Below, piece by piece: positions 1 to 9,275 of a stretch of DNA of 64,000 bases. The notes beneath the pieces are model-generated. The model ran no database searches and was not told where the DNA came from. It was given only the letters and a program-made list of their open reading frames with translations. The DNA comes from Flavobacterium sp. 245 (GTDB lineage Bacteria > Bacteroidota > Bacteroidia > Flavobacteriales > Flavobacteriaceae). Each line of letters starts with the position of its first letter. Position 1 is the stretch's first letter. The stretch spans positions 186,001 through 250,000 of the forward strand of contig NZ_SNXB01000003.1 in the NCBI RefSeq assembly GCF_004362055.1. Direction: 5' to 3'. The position numbers and the translations under genes were made by a program.

Positions 1-183
1 AAAATTTAGTCCAAATTACTAACAAATCAAATAGATAGAAATGAGCTAAATTTTGAACAGTAGTCTTTACGGTTTTCCATACTTATTTTTAAATCATTTT
101 CTGTATGTTTGTATATTAACCAATAAGTAAATGCATGAATTTAAAATCTAATGCTTAAGATTAAAAAATAGAAAAAATACTAG

Positions 184-3100
184 ATGACATCAAAATTTTC
201 ATTTTTACAAAGTAACTATCCTGAACTATTCACAATTAGTGAATTGTCAGAAAAGTTATATTATGTTGATCCAAATTCTTCTCTAGGTAAATCGCGTTTG
301 TTTTCAGAAAAAATGGCAATTCTAATTTGGCAATTTGAAAATTTAGGTTTCTTTGATGGTAATCAGGTAGAACGAATAAACAAATTATTTTATAGCAATT
401 GTATACCAGAAGTCGTAAAAGATCTTTTTCACTCCATTCGAAAGTCAGGTAATAAAGCTACTCATGATGGAAATAGTTCAAATCAGGAAGCTTTATTTGT
501 TTTAAAAAAATGCTACCAATTAGCAAGATGGTTTTATGAAACGTATGAAAATACTGTTTTAGCAAAAGAAGATTATCTACTTCCTGAAAATGATCATGAA
601 AAAACAATTGAAACACTTAATAATGAATTAAGTAAGCTTTCAAAAGAAGTTACAGACTATCAATCTAAAATTGAATCATTAAATGCTTCTACAAATATTA
701 TATCTAAGCGAAAAGAAAAATCAAATAAAAACGCCAATAATATAAATCTTGATGAAGCAGATACCAGACTACTACTGATTGATAAACAATTAGCTAGTGC
801 TGGCTGGGAATGTGATTCTATTACAATTAATTATAAAAACAATAAAACACTTCCTGAAAAAGGTAAAAACAAAGCTATTGCAGAATGGCCTTGTAATGGA
901 AAATGGGCAGATTATGCTCTTTTTGTTGGAACAGAATTATATGGAATTGTCGAAGCTAAAAAATATTCAACTGATATTTCAACTGATTTGCATCAATCAA
1001 AAGTATATGCAGAATGTTTAGACATTTCTTCAAATTTCAAAACGTTAGGAGAATGGAATTCCTTTAAAGTTCCGTTTTTATTTTCTACAAATGGAAGAAC
1101 TTATATTGATCAACTAAAAACTAGAAGTGGAATTTGGTTTTTAGATGTAAGAAAGGAACGAAATAGAGCCTATCCTTTAAGAGGATGGTTTTCACCAGAA
1201 GGAATTGTTGAACAATTTTCAAGGGATGTCGAAAAAGCAAACACTCGATTAGAAGAAAGTGATTATGAGTATTTACAAAACCCTAACGGATTAGGATTAC
1301 GCTATTATCAAATTGATGCAATAAAAGCGGTTGAAGATAAGATTATTAATAATCCTGACGATAAGCGCTCGCTGTTAGTAATGGCAACTGGAACTGGTAA
1401 AACGAGAACAACGATAGGCTTTGTTTACAGAATGATTAAATCCGATCGTTTTAAGCGAATTTTATTTTTAACTGATCGTAGATTATTAGCAATTCAGGCT
1501 TTAGGTAACTTTAAAGACAATAAAGTAGAAGACATTAATACTTTCTCCAATATTTATAAAATGGAGGAAATGAAAAATATTATTCCTGAAGCTGATACCC
1601 GTTTGCATTTTGCCACTGTTCAAAGTATGGTTAAGAGATTATTTTATTCTGAAAATGAGATTTTACCAATAGATACTTATGATTGTATTATTATCGATGA
1701 AGCTCACCGAGGTTACAATTTAGACAAGGAAATCAATGAAGAAGATTTAACCTTTAAAGATGAAAATGATTATGTTGGCCAGTATAAGAGAGTAATCGAA
1801 TATTTCAACGCTTACATTGTTGGTTTAACAGCAACGCCTGCCTTACATACAACTGAAATTTTTGGAAAACCTGTACACAATTATTCTTATCGCGAAGCGG
1901 TTATTGACGGATTTCTAACAGATCATGAACCACCATATATTATTAAAACAAAATTAAGTGAAGAAGGAATATTATGGGAAAAAGGAGAAAAACCTAAAGT
2001 ATTAAATTCTGAAACTAATCAAATAGAAGAATTAGCAGAGTTAGAAGATGAATTACACATAGAAATTGAGCAATTCAATAAATTAGTAATTACTGAATCC
2101 TTTAATCGTGCCGTAATTAAAGATTTAGTTCAAAGATTAGATCCAGAAGGCGATGAAAAAACATTAATTTTTGCTGTTCGTGATAGCCATGCCGATTTAA
2201 TTGTACAATTACTTTTTGAAGAATTTGAGGCTATAGGAGTTGAAGTTCCGCAAGATTCGATACAAAAGCTTACAGGAAAAGTATACGAAGTAGAAAACTT
2301 AACCAAACGTTTTAAAAACGAAAAATTTCCAAATATTGTCGTTACTGTAGATTTATTAACTACTGGAATTGATGTACCTCAAATAGTGAATTTAGTATTT
2401 ATTCGTAGAGTGCGTTCTCGCATTCTTTTTGAACAAATGTTAGGCAGAGCAACAAGATTATGTCCTGAAATTGACAAACAATTCTTTAAAATTTACGATG
2501 CTGTTAGAGTTTATGAAGCCTTAGAAGATTATACTCAAATGAAAACAGTTTCAAATCCTTCTATTTCCTTTCAAAAATTGATTGAAGAATTAGAATATAT
2601 TGATACGCCTGAACGTGCTAAAAAACAATTGGAACAAATTGTAGCTAAGTTGCAACGCAAAAAGAAACAAATAAATCAAGGTCAACTGGAACAGTTCATG
2701 TATTTGGCAAAAGGTGATTCTCCTGAAGAATTTATTGAAAATCTATTAGAAATTGAAGATAATAATATCAAAAAGGTTTTAGCCAATTATGCAAGCCTTT
2801 GGGATTTTCTGGATAAAAAAATATATCAACCCAAAATGCAATTAGTTTCAGAGCATTTAGATGAAGTTACTGGAATAGAGAGAGGTTATGGAAAAGCCGA
2901 AAAACCAGAAGATTATATTCAAGGATTTAAAAAATTCATTGAAGAAAATCGAAATCAGATAGTGGCTTTAAAAACAATCTGTACAAAGCCAGCCGAACTT
3001 GATCGGAAATCACTAAAAGAATTAAAACTTTTATTAGATCAAAAAGGTTACAATGAAATTACATTGACCACAGCCTGGAAAACTGTAAAAAATGAAGATC

Positions 3101-3402
3101 TAGCCGCCGATATTATTTCTTTTATTAGAACTCTGGCATTGGATACCGATTTGATTAGTCATGAAGATCGTATTAAAAATGCAGTTACTAAAGTAAAAAA
3201 TAGTCGTTCCTGGAATGCTACTCAAATAAAATGGCTAGATCGTTTTGAAAAACAATTGTTAGTAGAAACAGTTCTTACAAAAGCAGATTTAGACACAAAA
3301 CCTTTTAGCGATGAAGGAGGATTTATCCGCTTAAATAAAATATTTGAAAATGACTTAGAAAACATCTTAGTTGTTTTAAATGAAAATTTATATACTGCAT
3401 AG
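184..3402 (+). CDS. hsdR: Type I restriction endonuclease subunit R (HsdR)
   Basis: Motor and nuclease subunit of a type I restriction-modification system; it translocates DNA with ATP and cuts it at a distance. The 1072-residue protein starts with a DUF4145-like region (about 1-120), then a short coiled coil (about 137-169). The HSDR_N nuclease core has D243 and E257-A-K259. A helicase core follows, with Walker A GTGTGKT (403-407 region), DEAH at 505-508 and LGRATR at 753-758. The C-terminal third resembles the EcoEI R-subunit C-terminal domain. The ATG at 184 is the first start in frame. It heads an R-M-S run on the same strand, about 80 bp before hsdM. All catalytic motifs are intact. Confidence 0.96.
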   Translation: MTSKFSFLQSNYPELFTISELSEKLYYVDPNSSLGKSRLFSEKMAILIWQFENLGFFDGNQVERINKLFYSNCIPEVVKDLFHSIRKSGNKATHDGNSSNQEALFVLKKCYQLARWFYETYENTVLAKEDYLLPENDHEKTIETLNNELSKLSKEVTDYQSKIESLNASTNIISKRKEKSNKNANNINLDEADTRLLLIDKQLASAGWECDSITINYKNNKTLPEKGKNKAIAEWPCNGKWADYALFVGTELYGIVEAKKYSTDISTDLHQSKVYAECLDISSNFKTLGEWNSFKVPFLFSTNGRTYIDQLKTRSGIWFLDVRKERNRAYPLRGWFSPEGIVEQFSRDVEKANTRLEESDYEYLQNPNGLGLRYYQIDAIKAVEDKIINNPDDKRSLLVMATGTGKTRTTIGFVYRMIKSDRFKRILFLTDRRLLAIQALGNFKDNKVEDINTFSNIYKMEEMKNIIPEADTRLHFATVQSMVKRLFYSENEILPIDTYDCIIIDEAHRGYNLDKEINEEDLTFKDENDYVGQYKRVIEYFNAYIVGLTATPALHTTEIFGKPVHNYSYREAVIDGFLTDHEPPYIIKTKLSEEGILWEKGEKPKVLNSETNQIEELAELEDELHIEIEQFNKLVITESFNRAVIKDLVQRLDPEGDEKTLIFAVRDSHADLIVQLLFEEFEAIGVEVPQDSIQKLTGKVYEVENLTKRFKNEKFPNIVVTVDLLTTGIDVPQIVNLVFIRRVRSRILFEQMLGRATRLCPEIDKQFFKIYDAVRVYEALEDYTQMKTVSNPSISFQKLIEELEYIDTPERAKKQLEQIVAKLQRKKKQINQGQLEQFMYLAKGDSPEEFIENLLEIEDNNIKKVLANYASLWDFLDKKIYQPKMQLVSEHLDEVTGIERGYGKAEKPEDYIQGFKKFIEENRNQIVALKTICTKPAELDRKSLKELKLLLDQKGYNEITLTTAWKTVKNEDLAADIISFIRTLALDTDLISHEDRIKNAVTKVKNSRSWNATQIKWLDRFEKQLLVETVLTKADLDTKPFSDEGGFIRLNKIFENDLENILVVLNENLYTA

Positions 3403-3455
3403 AATTATTCTCTGTATAAAAAAAAGACAATTAGTAATACCATAATAAATAATTT

Positions 3456-3468
3456 GAGGAACTTCCTC
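3456..3468. promoter_or_regulatory. Short palindrome just upstream of hsdM
   Basis: GAGGAAcTTCCTC has two 6-bp arms around one base. It ends 14 bp before the hsdM start codon, so it could be a protein-binding site or a small hairpin affecting translation. No homologous copy was noticed elsewhere in the window. A regulatory role is inference. Confidence 0.3.
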
Positions 3469-3482
3469 GCAATAAATAAACA

Positions 3483-4943
3483 ATGAGCGCACAAGAAATA
3501 GCCAACAAACTCTGGAATCTTTGTAATGTATTACGTGATGATGGTGTAACCTATCACGAATACTTAAATGAGTTGACTTATATTCTTTTCCTAAAATTAA
3601 GTGAAGTAAAAGGTTTTGATGACAAAATTCCGACAGAATATAAATGGCAGTATTTTGTAAATGAACATGACAACAATGAAGCTTTCTCTCGTTACCGTGA
3701 ATTCTTAGCAACAGTAAGTACTAAAACTGAAAGTCAAAGTATTAAAGAAATATACAGCAATGCCTCTACTAGTTTACGTAAACCTGTAAATTTTCGTTCC
3801 CTTATTACAGCTATAGATAAATTAGATTGGTATGAAGAAGACGATCGTGATGTTATGGGAGATATTTACGAAAGCCTTTTAGAAAAAAATGCTGGTGAAA
3901 AGAAAAGTGGTGCGGGACAATATTTCACCCCTCGCCCATTGATTAATATCATGGTCGACTTAATGGCGCCTAAATTAGGAGAACGCTGGACAGATCCTGC
4001 TGCAGGAACTTTTGGTTTCATGATTTCAGCAGATCATTATTTACGAAGTAAAACGGATAGTTATTTCCATTTATCTGAAAAAGACAGACATTTTCAAACA
4101 ACTCAGGCTTTTTCAGGAGTTGAGTTAGTTCCTGACGCACACAGATTAGCATTAATGAATGCTCGTTTACACGGAATGGAAAGTACAATTTATTTAAACG
4201 ATACATTAACAGAGTTTGGCAAAAGCCTCAAAGATTATGACGGTGTTTTAGCAAACCCTCCTTTTGGAACCAAACAAGGAGGAGAACGGCCAACACGTGA
4301 CGATTTTACATTTCCTACAAGTAACAAACAATTAAATTTTTTGCAACATATTTATCGTAGTCTAAAGAAAGACGGAAAAGCTAGAGCCGCTGTTGTATTA
4401 CCTGATAACGTATTATTTGAAGATGGCGATGGGCAAAAGATACGTCGTGACCTTATGGACAAATGTAACCTGCACACGATTTTACGTCTGCCTACCGGAA
4501 TTTTTTATGCAGCAGGTGTAAAAACGAACGTGTTATTTTTTACAAGAGAAAAAACAGAAACCAATAATACTAAAAATGTTTGGTTTTATGACATGCGTAC
4601 CAATGCACCTAATTACGGAAAACGAACTCCTTTTACAGAAAAAGCATTTGAAGATTTTGTTTTAGCTTACACAGGAGGAATATCATTCGATAAAGTAGAA
4701 AAAGAATTTGAAGGTTTAGTTTCTGATGAGAAAAGAAAAACCATTAAAGATGAAAGATGGCAAAGTATATCTCGTACCGAAATCGAAAAAAAGAATTACA
4801 GTTTAGATTTAGGTATAATTGCTGACAATACTTTAACTAACTCTGATGATTTAGGTGAACCTATTGATATTGCTGCTACAGCTCTTTTAGAATTGCAAAA
4901 TATTACTGAGCAATTGAGAGCGATGATAAAAGAATTAAAATAA
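3483..4943 (+). CDS. hsdM: Type I DNA methyltransferase subunit M (HsdM)
   Basis: N6-adenine methyltransferase subunit that, with HsdS, protects the host's recognition sites and forms the core of the restriction complex. The protein has 486 residues. An N-terminal helical HsdM_N region precedes the catalytic domain. SAM-binding motif I reads DPAAGTFGF (171-179), where many relatives have GTGGF. The catalytic motif is NPPF at 258-261. Its stop codon shares one base with the hsdS start (TAATG), which implies translational coupling. Confidence 0.97.
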   Translation: MSAQEIANKLWNLCNVLRDDGVTYHEYLNELTYILFLKLSEVKGFDDKIPTEYKWQYFVNEHDNNEAFSRYREFLATVSTKTESQSIKEIYSNASTSLRKPVNFRSLITAIDKLDWYEEDDRDVMGDIYESLLEKNAGEKKSGAGQYFTPRPLINIMVDLMAPKLGERWTDPAAGTFGFMISADHYLRSKTDSYFHLSEKDRHFQTTQAFSGVELVPDAHRLALMNARLHGMESTIYLNDTLTEFGKSLKDYDGVLANPPFGTKQGGERPTRDDFTFPTSNKQLNFLQHIYRSLKKDGKARAAVVLPDNVLFEDGDGQKIRRDLMDKCNLHTILRLPTGIFYAAGVKTNVLFFTREKTETNNTKNVWFYDMRTNAPNYGKRTPFTEKAFEDFVLAYTGGISFDKVEKEFEGLVSDEKRKTIKDERWQSISRTEIEKKNYSLDLGIIADNTLTNSDDLGEPIDIAATALLELQNITEQLRAMIKELK

Positions 4944-6490
4944 TGGAAAAGCAATTGCCGAAAAATTGGATTGAGATTAAATTTGAAAACATAGGAGAAG
5001 CTACTGATTTTGTTGCTAATGGAAGTTTTCAATCTTTAAATGAAAATGTTGTACAAAAGGAAGAACCTGATCATGCAATTTTAGTTAGATTGAAGGATTA
5101 TAGTTCAAATTGGAAAGGTAATTTTAGATATGTTACAAAAGAATCATATGAATTTCTTAAGAAAAGTTCTTTAGAAAAAGGGGATCTTTTTATAGCAAAT
5201 GTAGGGTATCCTGGAAAACTTTTTTTAATTCCCGATTTAGGACAGCCTATGACTCTTGGCCCTAATGGATTGAGAATTAGAGCAAATTCTATTTCATCTA
5301 ATATTTTTTTAAAATATTATTATTTATCCCCTCAAGGGAAAGAAGAAATAAATAAAATTGTATCTGGAACAGCTCAACAAAAATTTAATAAAACAGGTTT
5401 TAGACAATCAATTATTCCGCTTCCACCTAAAGCGGAGCAAACACGCATTATAGAAAAATTAGACATACTTTTTACACAACTGGAAACGATAAAAACCAGT
5501 ATGACAAACATTCCTCTATTACTTAAGGATTTTCGGCAACAAGTACTTACCCATGCTATTAATGGAAAATTGACTGAAGGATGGAGGAAAGACAAAAAAT
5601 TAGAAAAAATAAAATTTGAAGACATTGAAATAGAGCGAGAAAAATTAAAGAAATTAAAAGCATTGAATGATGGAAAAAAAAGTTTTACATATAAAAACTC
5701 ATCGATACCTGCTTTAGGCGTTACAACAAAAGGTATCAATGAACTTTTTAAACTTCCAAATAGTTGGGATTGGGTTTCTTTAGATCAAATTACGTGGAAC
5801 ATTAGTGATGGACCACATTTCTCTCCAACATATACAGATGAAATCAATGGAAAAAGATTTATTTCAATGAGAAATGTAACTCCTCAAAAAATCAATTTTG
5901 AAGATTGCAAATATGTTTCAATTGAAGATCATAACGAATTTATAAAAAGAGGTAAACCACAAAAAGGAGATTTGTTATATACAAAAGGAGGATCAACAGG
6001 AATACCTTGTCTAATTGACGATGATGTTGATTTTTCATATTGGGTTCATGTTGCATTATTAAAAACCATTCCAAAATTCATTGACAGTAAATATTTAAAA
6101 AACACATTACTAAGTTCGCTCTGTTACAACCAATCTCAAGCATTTACTCACGGCGTAGGAAATCAGGATTTAGGTCTAACTAGGATGATAAATATTACTT
6201 TTCCGCTTCCAACACTTCTGGAACAACAAGAAATTGTTTTTCGTGTGGAAAGTCTGCTTGCAAAAGCAGATGTTATTGAACAACTATACAAAGAATTAAA
6301 AGCTAAAATAGATGAATTGCCACAATCTTTGTTGCATAAGGCCTTTAGAGGGGAATTAACTGAACAGTTAGAAAGTGATGGTGATGCTAGAGATTTATTA
6401 AAGCAAATGCAGGATTTGAAAGAGCAAACATCACAAGTAGTGAAAAAGAAATCGAAAAAAAATAACGAAGTAGAAGGCATTTTAGGCTAA
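4943..6490 (+). CDS. hsdS: Type I specificity subunit S (HsdS)
   Basis: DNA-recognition subunit giving the bipartite target of the type I system. The 515-residue protein has the usual two-fold layout: a first target recognition domain (about 1-165), a central conserved helix beginning PLPPKAEQ, a second recognition domain (about 260-420) and a second conserved helix beginning PLPTLLEQQEI. The tail (DELPQSLLHKAFRGELTEQ) is typical of the family. Only one hsdS copy is visible and no inverted partial copy lies nearby, so shuffling of specificity is not indicated here. Confidence 0.95.
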   Translation: MEKQLPKNWIEIKFENIGEATDFVANGSFQSLNENVVQKEEPDHAILVRLKDYSSNWKGNFRYVTKESYEFLKKSSLEKGDLFIANVGYPGKLFLIPDLGQPMTLGPNGLRIRANSISSNIFLKYYYLSPQGKEEINKIVSGTAQQKFNKTGFRQSIIPLPPKAEQTRIIEKLDILFTQLETIKTSMTNIPLLLKDFRQQVLTHAINGKLTEGWRKDKKLEKIKFEDIEIEREKLKKLKALNDGKKSFTYKNSSIPALGVTTKGINELFKLPNSWDWVSLDQITWNISDGPHFSPTYTDEINGKRFISMRNVTPQKINFEDCKYVSIEDHNEFIKRGKPQKGDLLYTKGGSTGIPCLIDDDVDFSYWVHVALLKTIPKFIDSKYLKNTLLSSLCYNQSQAFTHGVGNQDLGLTRMINITFPLPTLLEQQEIVFRVESLLAKADVIEQLYKELKAKIDELPQSLLHKAFRGELTEQLESDGDARDLLKQMQDLKEQTSQVVKKKSKKNNEVEGILG

Positions 6491-6515
6491 TTATTGAAAT
6501 TAGAAAAAAACTAGT

Positions 6516-8216
6516 ATGAAAGTATGTTATATTTGGGTTAAAGATTTTAGAAATTTTGATAATCTTGGATTGAATCTGTCTAGTTCATCAAAATTTTATT
6601 TTGATAATTTTGACAATACAATTACAAAAGAAGATATAGTTGAATTGCCTGAAAACTTTTTCGGAAAAAGTATATCTGATGTTACAGGAATAATTGGAAA
6701 AAATGGATCAGGGAAAAGCAACGCACTCGAATTAATTTGTAAGATACTAAAAGGGGGGAAAACTTTTTTAAAAACTAATTTTATTATTATTATTGAAATT
6801 GCGGGTGAATTAATATGCCACTATTATTTTGAGAATAGGGCTAAACCAAGAGCTAATTTTAAATTGAAATTTGAAGAATTTTCTGGAAATATTAATCCTT
6901 TAAAAGTTATTTTTTTTTCAAACGTTTTTGATGATAGAAGAAATGGTTTCGACAAAGAAGTATCAGACATATCTGTTAATAATTCATTTAAATATAAACC
7001 TTCCAGATCCACGGACTTTGGAAAACAAATTAAATTTATAAATTCAAAAATATTTAAATTTCTAGATATAGAATTACCAACAGAGGTACAAGTTAAATTT
7101 AAAACTGGGAACAATAGATATAATTCATCAATGCAACAAAGAATGTATGGTGAAAACTATGATTTAATAATTGATTTTCAAAAATTTTTTAGAGATCGTA
7201 TAAGAGACATAAAACCTCATAATAAATTCGTTAATCTTTTCAGGTTTAACTATTTCTTTGAAATATTTGAGTTACTGTCCAAAAGTCATAGAAATGGGTA
7301 TAGTGGATTTGATGTCTTTCTTCAGAATTTTAACAAGTTCCTAGAAGAAATTTATAATTTCAAATACACTGAAGAGATTACAGAGAAGCTAATACTATTC
7401 CTTGAAAACGAATTAGTTAAAATAAATCCAGAAGAATTTAATCTATTCGACGAAGATTTCTCTATTAAAACAAATAGAGGTAATTTTGGTTTGATAAAAA
7501 AACAGATTAATTTTATAAAAGAGTTAAAAGAGCTACCAATAAGTCTTGAATTACAATATAGTCCCGAAGGTGCTAGAAATAGAACTTTGGATAATTTTAT
7601 CTTTGATTATTCTAATAAATCAAAAAATTACATTAATGAGTTTATTCATTTATTTGAAAAAAGCACTTTTCTTGATATTAATTGGTTAGGTATTAGTTCT
7701 GGTCAAAAAGCATATTTAAACCTATTTTCGTCCATTTATGATGAATTAAAATATACTAGACAGGAAAATCTCCTTTTGTGTATTGACGAAGGTGATTTAT
7801 ATCTCCATCCCAAATGGCAAATTGAATTTTTTGATAAACTTTTAAAGGTTTTACCGACAATATATCTGGGTAGAATTCAGCTTGTTCTAACTTCTCACTC
7901 ACCATTTTTGCTGTCAGATTTACCTAAACAAAATATCACTATTTTAGATAGAGAATTTAATAATTCAACCATTGATGGTATAAGGTTAAAAACTAACACA
8001 TTCGGTGGTAATCTTTACGATTTATACTCAGAGCCATTTTTTTTAGGAAATAAAAGGACTAGTGATTTTGCATACGATAAAATAAAAATATTGATAGAAA
8101 GTGCTGAAAGTAAACTTTTATCAAGTACTGAAAAAAAAGAATTGTTAAAACTTTCAGATCTTCTTGGTGATGAAATAATTCAATTTAGAATTAATAAATT
8201 GTTGCAAGATGATTAA
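6516..8216 (+). CDS. ABC-type AAA ATPase, PtuA/Septu-like
   Basis: A 566-residue ATPase of the SMC/RecF/OLD type. Visible motifs are Walker A GKNGSGKS (61-68), an ABC-signature-like SSGQK (394-398), Walker B IDEGD (423-427) and a switch histidine in LTSHSPF (H461). The middle (about 100-380) is a long alpha-helical insert without a recognised fold. It starts 25 bp after hsdS and overlaps the HNH nuclease gene by 8 bp, so the two are probably co-translated partners. The ATPase/HNH pairing matches Septu (PtuA/PtuB). ATPases of this sort are also annotated as restriction-system-associated AAA ATPases. I infer a second anti-phage module embedded in the restriction operon. Confidence 0.8.
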   Translation: MKVCYIWVKDFRNFDNLGLNLSSSSKFYFDNFDNTITKEDIVELPENFFGKSISDVTGIIGKNGSGKSNALELICKILKGGKTFLKTNFIIIIEIAGELICHYYFENRAKPRANFKLKFEEFSGNINPLKVIFFSNVFDDRRNGFDKEVSDISVNNSFKYKPSRSTDFGKQIKFINSKIFKFLDIELPTEVQVKFKTGNNRYNSSMQQRMYGENYDLIIDFQKFFRDRIRDIKPHNKFVNLFRFNYFFEIFELLSKSHRNGYSGFDVFLQNFNKFLEEIYNFKYTEEITEKLILFLENELVKINPEEFNLFDEDFSIKTNRGNFGLIKKQINFIKELKELPISLELQYSPEGARNRTLDNFIFDYSNKSKNYINEFIHLFEKSTFLDINWLGISSGQKAYLNLFSSIYDELKYTRQENLLLCIDEGDLYLHPKWQIEFFDKLLKVLPTIYLGRIQLVLTSHSPFLLSDLPKQNITILDREFNNSTIDGIRLKTNTFGGNLYDLYSEPFFLGNKRTSDFAYDKIKILIESAESKLLSSTEKKELLKLSDLLGDEIIQFRINKLLQDD

Positions 8217-9255
8217 GATACAAGAACATTTAAATAGAGGTGATGCTGATATATTTTTAAATAAACTAGCAAAAGAGCATTGGTTAGCACTAAATCCTAG
8301 ATTAAAAAACAACTCGGGTTACACATCAAATTCATTAATCGAAAAATGTAAAAAATTCTATATTGCATCAAGTACACCCTTATATATAAAAAAATATGCT
8401 AATTCTGACAATAGTATAGCTGCGAGACATAAAAAATTCTTTTTACTATTAAAAAAGGACAGATTTAAATTTTTAAAAAAATTAATTACTGGAAGACTTG
8501 ATGATTTTACGGCAATTCAGGTTGAAATCTTCAAAATACTTAATCCAAATGATTTATTCACAACTAAAGGAAGAAAAATTAATCAAACTCTTTTTGGTAA
8601 GTTAATAAGTGAAGAATTATTAAATTATAAATATTTTAGAGGCTCTGATAATTGTAAAAATTTATTTTTAAACCTAGGATTCAAATCAGCAACATGCCCT
8701 TACTGCAATTACAACAAACTAGATATAACCACTATATCTAAAAAAAATAAAGCATATTTAGATTTAGATCATTTTTATCCTAAATCATTGAATCCTTTTT
8801 TTGCATTATCCTTTTTTAACTTAATTCCAAGTTGTCATTCTTGTAATTCTTCAGATAAAAGTGATATACCTTTTTCGATACAAACACAAATAAATCCTTA
8901 CTATGAATCATTTGAAGATATTTATAAGTTCAAAATTTCTTTAGTAAAACTTCTAGGTAATTCAATGGATAACATAGAAATTCAAAATATTTCAAAGCCA
9001 TTAGACACTTCATGTAATGATTTTAACCTTGTTAGGAAATATAATAACAATATTGCCTCTGCAGAAAATCTGATTGATTTATTTTTGAAATACAACAAAC
9101 AATATATTGGCACTAGTAATGAAAATTCATTTATTGAATTAATAATGAAAGATATACCTGTTAACAGAAGGGATATTTTAAAGTTTCCAAAAGCAAAGTT
9201 AAATAGAGATATTTTGCAACAAATTGACATTAATAATGTCTTAGGAATAATTTAA
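8209..9255 (+). CDS. HNH endonuclease, PtuB/Septu-like
   Basis: A 348-residue protein with an HNH nuclease in its centre. It has a zinc knuckle CPYC (163-166), the catalytic motif DLDHFYPKS (185-193, with H188 as the likely general base) and a second knuckle CHSCN (209-213). The flanking regions (1-150 and 230-348) have no motif I recognise and probably bind the ATPase or sense a signal. The start overlaps the ATPase gene by 8 bp. Combination and spacing fit a Septu-like ATPase/HNH effector pair. The protein is longer than a minimal HNH unit. Confidence 0.8.
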   Translation: MIKIQEHLNRGDADIFLNKLAKEHWLALNPRLKNNSGYTSNSLIEKCKKFYIASSTPLYIKKYANSDNSIAARHKKFFLLLKKDRFKFLKKLITGRLDDFTAIQVEIFKILNPNDLFTTKGRKINQTLFGKLISEELLNYKYFRGSDNCKNLFLNLGFKSATCPYCNYNKLDITTISKKNKAYLDLDHFYPKSLNPFFALSFFNLIPSCHSCNSSDKSDIPFSIQTQINPYYESFEDIYKFKISLVKLLGNSMDNIEIQNISKPLDTSCNDFNLVRKYNNNIASAENLIDLFLKYNKQYIGTSNENSFIELIMKDIPVNRRDILKFPKAKLNRDILQQIDINNVLGII

Positions 9256-9275
9256 AAATAATCAATAAAATAAAA

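Noticed and set aside
4943-6490. Phase-variable hsdS by inversion
   Set aside because: There is a single hsdS with no silent partial copy or inverted repeats, and no invertase gene adjoins it.
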